Below, piece after piece: positions 59,771 through 64,000 of a DNA stretch of 64,000 nt. Numbering within the stretch: the stretch's first letter is position 1; each line of letters starts with the position of its first letter. The position numbers were made by a program, and so were the translations under genes. Source of the DNA: Nymphaea colorata (Eukaryota > Streptophyta > Magnoliopsida > Nymphaeales > Nymphaeaceae); assembly GCF_008831285.2 (NCBI RefSeq), contig NC_045141.1, positions 11,704,106 through 11,768,105 on the forward strand. The letters run 5' to 3'. The notes beneath the pieces were generated by a model. The model was not told the DNA's origin. It saw only the letters and a program-made list of their open reading frames with translations, and ran no database searches.

Positions 59771-60526
59771 TTGCTTCTTTAAAAGAGGTTGGTTCCTTCT
59801 GATCTACCATAGCAACAAAAATTTTTTGGTATCAAGGAACCGGTCATCGACCTGGTAATCATAGGATGAGTATGATGTGACGATCGAGTGATAGATGAAC
59901 TTTCAGCAAGCTCTTGTATGGTTCCATTTTCAGCCTCCCGTGTGTGTCCAAGGCCAACAAGATCGTGTATGGACGGATCGATGATATCATTATGAGAACA
60001 TGTAACAAGAGGTGATAACGAGCTTGGTTGCTGCGGTATGGACATAGTTGCAGCATGATCTCGTAAAGGAGAAATGGACATGTCATGATGAGAAGCTGAA
60101 AAATCAATGACGTGTGGCAAGAAAGAACTTTGTTGTCGAGATGGTACTGATGCATGATTGACTAGTGAAAGAATATTATCTTGATAAGCTGGCTCGACTA
60201 GTGAAGGACACATGTCGTGAGAGGTGCTATGTTCAAGATTAACAATCATACCTTGATCAAGTCGAACACAGGCCTTCAAAAGACTCTTATGTTAGTGTCT
60301 GCCCAATATGCAAGCTTTCATCAAAAATCACATGTCAAGAAATAAGAGTCTTTTGAAGTGTGGCATCATAACATATATACCCTTTATGTCTGCTTGCATA
60401 GCCAAGAAAAATGCATCGAGTGGCCTTCGGTTGGAATTTGGTGCTGTTAGATAAAGAGAGAAGTGGATAACATATGGATCCAAAAACTCGTAGATGTGTA
60501 TAATCGGGCACCCTATCAAACACCAA

Positions 60527-61279
60527 TTAAAAAGAAGTCTTGCGTTTAAGCTTGAGAGTCGGGAGCTGATTAATAATGTATACTGCCGTGTTGAAATATT
60601 GAACCCAAAATTTGTAATCGAGACCAAAATCATGCAACATACTCAAACTAGTTTCTACAACATGTTTAGTTTTTCTTTCAACTATGCCGTTTTGCTCAGG
60701 CGTATAAGGACATGAAAATCGATGGAGAATTCCATGTTGTTCACAAGATGATTCCAATGTCTTGTTGCAAAATTCACCTCCATTGTCCGATTGAATAGTG
60801 GTAATATTTGAATTCAATTGTTTTTTCACTAGGACTTTAAAATTGCGAACACAGTCAATCACTTGAGATTTTGTCTTTAGAGGAAATAACCATGAGTAGC
60901 GAGAAAAATTATCAACTATCAAAAGGAAGTATTTGAAACCATCCTTGGAGAGCACAGGAGCCGGTCCCCAAACGTCCGGTCCCCAAACGTCCATGTGTAA
61001 AACTTCAAGAACTCGAAAAACATGGAAATTAGAAGAAGGAAATGGTTGTTTATGCATTTTGCCAACAAGACACGATTCACAAACATCTCTTCTAGATGAA
61101 GAGTTTATTGAAATTAAACAACTATAATTTAAAAGATTCACAATCTTTTTATTCGCATGTCCTAACCGGGTGCCATAGTTCATAAAAGGCTGCATCATAG
61201 TGACGTGAAAACCAACTGCTGAAGGCTGCTCTTTTTTTATTCTCGCTAGCTTGCTTAAGTGTAATGGGATAAAGTCCAT
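60527..61279 (-). pseudogene. copia GAG-pre-integrase and integrase core
   Basis: 250 codons remain open. HANKKIVNLL and CESCLVGKMHKQPF are the GAG-pre-integrase zinc-binding part. Catalytic residues lie in LHMDVWGP (first Asp), IQSDNGGEF (second Asp) and NGIVERK (Glu). PYTPEQNG and FWVQYFNTAVYIINQLPT are standard integrase phrases. A 15-bp tandem duplication (60961-60975 and 60976-60990) repeats DVWGP right after the first catalytic Asp. The frame otherwise looks well preserved. Confidence 0.9.
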
Positions 61280-61330
61280 TACACTTCTTTGGTCCCCGAA
61301 GAAGAATCTTGTTTGTTTGCCAATCCTTGA

Positions 61331-62559
61331 TCACAAACTCATATGGTGAGAACTCAAAAACCAATCATTGTCAGTAGTAAATTTTCTGACTGATAGCAAA
61401 TTGTGAGCAATAGTGGGGACGTGAAGAGTATTCTTCAGTTTAAAAGAATTTCCATCAACATCGACTAGTAGATAACCAGTATGCTTAATAGAAAGGGGAG
61501 AACCATTACCAATCATAACGCTTTCTTGTCTTTCTTGAGGAGCTTTGTTGTGCATCATATCATATTTTGCTACAATATGATTTGTAGCATCAGTATCTGG
61601 GTACCAATATTCATTTATTGAGTCTTGCAGACTCATGGTGGAGTAGGCCTGAGGGATGTCATAGCACGTTCCAGTTGAGTGCCCTTTTCGTCCATAATAT
61701 TGGCAAACAATAGGATGTCACTGGTATCGTGGACTGGCCGTATCAGATTGCTGTTGTGGCTGGGACTGAGTTCCACGTCCCTGAAAGAGATTTTCACAGC
61801 CACCTTGATTTCTTTCTCCTTGGCCATGGAAAAACCCTCGGCCCCGGCATTGCCTTCGAAAAACGTTGAACGCAGTTTGGTTGACAACATGCGATGCTGG
61901 CTAAACAAATTCAGTCGAGTTTATCAAAGTCAACTTAAGTAAGGCAAGCCGTTTTTCTTGATTGAGCAGAAGATCAAACAATTCAGAAAATGAAAGTTTT
62001 GATGATGATGGATAGGTAAGCATGGTTATAAAAATTTCATATTCTGACGACAATCCATTAAGAGTGACTTGGACTAGATCTTGATATGAAATTTCTTGAC
62101 CAGCAGTGGATATAGTATTCGAAAGAAATTGATTTTATCTAAATAAACTTGCATAGACATACTTCCCTTCTTGATAAGAATCAACTCCTTATGCAACAAC
62201 ATGATTCTCAGAGGGGACTGAGAACCATATGATTTTTCAAGGGTTGACCAAGCATAATGGTCAGTCTTGGTCCACATGATCTGCCCAAACACAACTTTCG
62301 TGACCGTTGCCTTGATGCAACTTAATACAAGGGGATCCATCCTTCTCCATGCAACAAATTCTGGATTCACTTTAGTCTTGCCGTCTTTTGTTATCTCCTT
62401 CCATTATTCGACTTGAGTCCCATCAACAAACTGAAGAAGATCTTGAGAGTCCATTGCTGACTCTAGTTGACTTCACCATAATAGGTAGTTATCTTTGTTG
62501 AGTTTAACAGAGACCAGTGCAGCAACATCATTCCATTGTATTGGCAACGTGGCAGCCAT
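61331..62559 (-). pseudogene. copia Gag, zinc knuckle and protease region
   Basis: It starts MAATLPIQWNDVAALVSVKL at 62559, followed by Gag phrases (WRRMDPLVLSCIKATVT, LVQVTLNGLSSEYE) interrupted by stops. The zinc knuckle near 61670-61715 reads CQYYGRKGHSTGTC, so the second Cys of CX2CX4HX4C has become Tyr. The protease motif reads WYPDTDATNHI (about 61580-61605), where the family has D-S/T-G-A, so the Gly is now Asp. Both changes would be inactivating. Confidence 0.85.
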
Positions 62560-62580
62560 GACTTCTAGAGGAAGACGACC

Positions 62581-62595
62581 TTGACTCTGACACCA
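62581..62595 (-). other. primer-binding site of the minus-strand copia
   Basis: TGGTGTCAGAGTCAA on the minus strand directly abuts the 5' LTR. It differs by few bases from TGGTATCAGAGC, the usual plant copia site complementary to the initiator methionine tRNA 3' end. Confidence 0.88.
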
Positions 62596-62917
62596 TAAAA
62601 GAGAATGAGAGAAAGAATGACAACTCAAGCAAGTGAATCAATCTCTTACGTTAACTTATGCAAGAGTATTCCTTAGATTATATGGTGTATTGGTAATCTG
62701 TTACAAAACTGGAGTCAAATGGTAACAACGTTACACGGTTGGTACAGATTTGGTAACTTGATACAATGTTACAAGGCTGATACATATATGGTAATATTAC
62801 AAGCAAGGGATTGCGAATGAAACTTGAATTTTGAAAATCTTTCCCTAGTTGAGATGATCCTTCACCCGGTAATCCTTGATTGCCAATCTTCATCTGTTGA
62901 CATCTCTTTCCTTAACG
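62596..62917 (-). repeat. 5' LTR of the minus-strand copia
   Basis: 322 bp, the partner of the LTR at 57939-58262. Its first base is mutated (CGTTAAGG instead of TGTTAAGG). CAATC at 62918-62922 is the outer candidate target-site duplication. Confidence 0.92.
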
Positions 62918-62922
62918 CAATC

Positions 62923-64000
62923 AAGTCATTGTTCGGTGTGTAACTTCAAGGCCTTCACATTCTCCATAACGTTGTCTATCAATTTATTGTTTTTCCAATG
63001 CAACTTGCTGGGCTGTAAGGCCCCCTTCCCAATCAAAGAATAGAAACAATCAACAAGAAAACACAATGCTACATGGAAGCCTAGACATTCAGAGCCGGCA
63101 AATAGAGAAAACATTAAAGGACATCCCAGATTCTAAAGCTATTCAAACTAGTCGGTCCATAAGCCAACTCAAGTAAATTTATATTAGGATTATAGTTCAT
63201 GAAGAAACAGTGTCGAACAAAGCTGTTAATCTCTGAATATCCCCTGCCCTTACAAGAATGGTTCCAAATGAGACATCTTAGTTCTCTTCGCCATTGCCAT
63301 GGTCCACAAATTAGACATACTCTAGAATCGTTTAGCAGATGACAACTGCTCAAATAATGCAACATGTCCTCTGCATCCCACCTATACTTGCTTTTGGCCA
63401 AATGTTTCCTCATTATTCCTCCTTGTTGCTCATTGCCCCTGATTGTAAAACTAATTCATTGTGTGGCTTTATGTTCCAGATAGATCACCTGCACTATTAT
63501 ACAATAAAAATTCAAAGACGGCCAAGGATCTAGTCAAATGTGAATTTTAATCCAAAGAGTAAGCATTTTGACATCTTTTGACGGTCCCTTTCACTCCAAA
63601 TTTCTGTAAGGATCTTTCCTTCCTTAATGTTTTCTTCAGCATGAGCACATATATTTCTAGTTTTCCAAATATTCCATATGATCAAATGAAGCAACGATCT
63701 CAACCCTTCTTTAATTTAATTTTTACTGAAGCTCTATTGCCACCACCAAAGGAACAGTTCTTTAATGGAATTGATATGAGTGATCGAAACAGTAATTTTA
63801 TGCATTAAGGCTTTCCATAGTTTCCCTACCTCCCGACACTCCCACATAATATGGAAGTTAGACTCAGAACTGTGCTTGCACAAGTAACATATGTTGGCCA
63901 GATCAATCTTGAGTGCATAATTGACTCTCTAGTGTCAAATAGAGAACCCATTTGTCTCTCATAGGGGCCTGATTCTTCCAAATTCGACTACACCAGGTTT
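62923..64000 (-). pseudogene. LINE (non-LTR retrotransposon) 3' remnant, continues past the window edge
   Basis: On the minus strand, 63889-63836 encodes CYLCKHSSESNFHIMWEC (C-x2-C-x7-H-x4-C), the zinc-binding region that ends plant L1-type reverse transcriptases (zf-RVT). It is followed by LWKALMHKIT. Further on, about 63690-63650 reads LIIWNIWKTRNICAH, like the LINE phrase WxIWKERNxxIF that precedes the terminal RNase H. After that the frame is full of stops. The copia insertion at 62917 probably truncates or interrupts this LINE. Confidence 0.65.

Larger units (their letters stand above)
57939..62917 (-). mobile_element. complete but inactive Ty1/copia LTR retrotransposon
   Basis: A 4,979-bp element on the minus strand with every structural part: 5' LTR (62917-62596), primer-binding site, Gag-Pol region from an ATG at 62559, polypurine tract and 3' LTR. 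Pol domain order is Gag, zinc knuckle, protease, integrase, reverse transcriptase, RNase H, which defines Copia (Pseudoviridae) rather than Gypsy. Multiple in-frame stops (for example inside Gag after NYLLW and after GTQVE) and frameshifts show it cannot make its own polyprotein. The probable 5-bp target duplication is CAATC/CGATC. LTR divergence implies an old insertion. Confidence 0.93.

Overview
This is nuclear DNA from a flowering plant. It is AT-rich, its genes carry canonical GT-AG introns, and it encodes plant-specific families: a purine permease, a zein-binding/GTD-binding myosin-receptor-like protein, a PPR protein and a plastid-type glutathione peroxidase. Ty1/copia, LINE, SINE and MITE-like remnants lie between them. 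I cannot name the species from sequence alone.

Five intact-looking protein genes occupy the middle. In order they are: a PUP11-type purine permease (15297-16385, +); a five-exon cytosolic-type chorismate mutase (18680-23273, -); a four-exon C2H2 zinc-finger protein of the ZNF593/Bud20 family (26565-29445, -), whose first intron has the hallmarks of a U12-type AT-AC intron; a six-exon plastid-targeted glutathione peroxidase (32327-35637, +); and a two-exon GTD-binding-domain protein (39700-41266, -) whose last coding exon is only 24 nt. I rebuilt all exon structures by hand from reading frame, splice signals and family conservation. The genes are independent housekeeping loci (transport, shikimate pathway, ribosome biogenesis, peroxide detoxification, organelle or cytoskeletal trafficking). 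There is no operon or obvious cluster.

The left part (1-15000) has no complete gene. It holds AT-rich dispersed repeats, MITE-like elements, a ~0.4 kb tandem duplication, microsatellites and a GC-rich islet (10540-11150) that looks like the promoter and 5' end of a lost gene.

The right part (47300-64000) is a transposon graveyard: a copia integrase scrap; a frameshifted PPR pseudogene interrupted by a 1.1 kb GC-rich insertion flanked by 12-13 bp direct repeats; a 5'-truncated copia on the + strand; a structurally complete but dead copia on the - strand (57939-62917) with LTRs, PBS, PPT and probable target-site duplication; and a LINE 3' remnant at the right edge. I found no CRISPR, toxin or previously unknown multi-gene system. 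The most noteworthy signals are the AT-AC intron, the PPR gene broken by the insertion, and an unrecognised open frame at 55968-56296 whose 3' end is repeated at 52550-52640.
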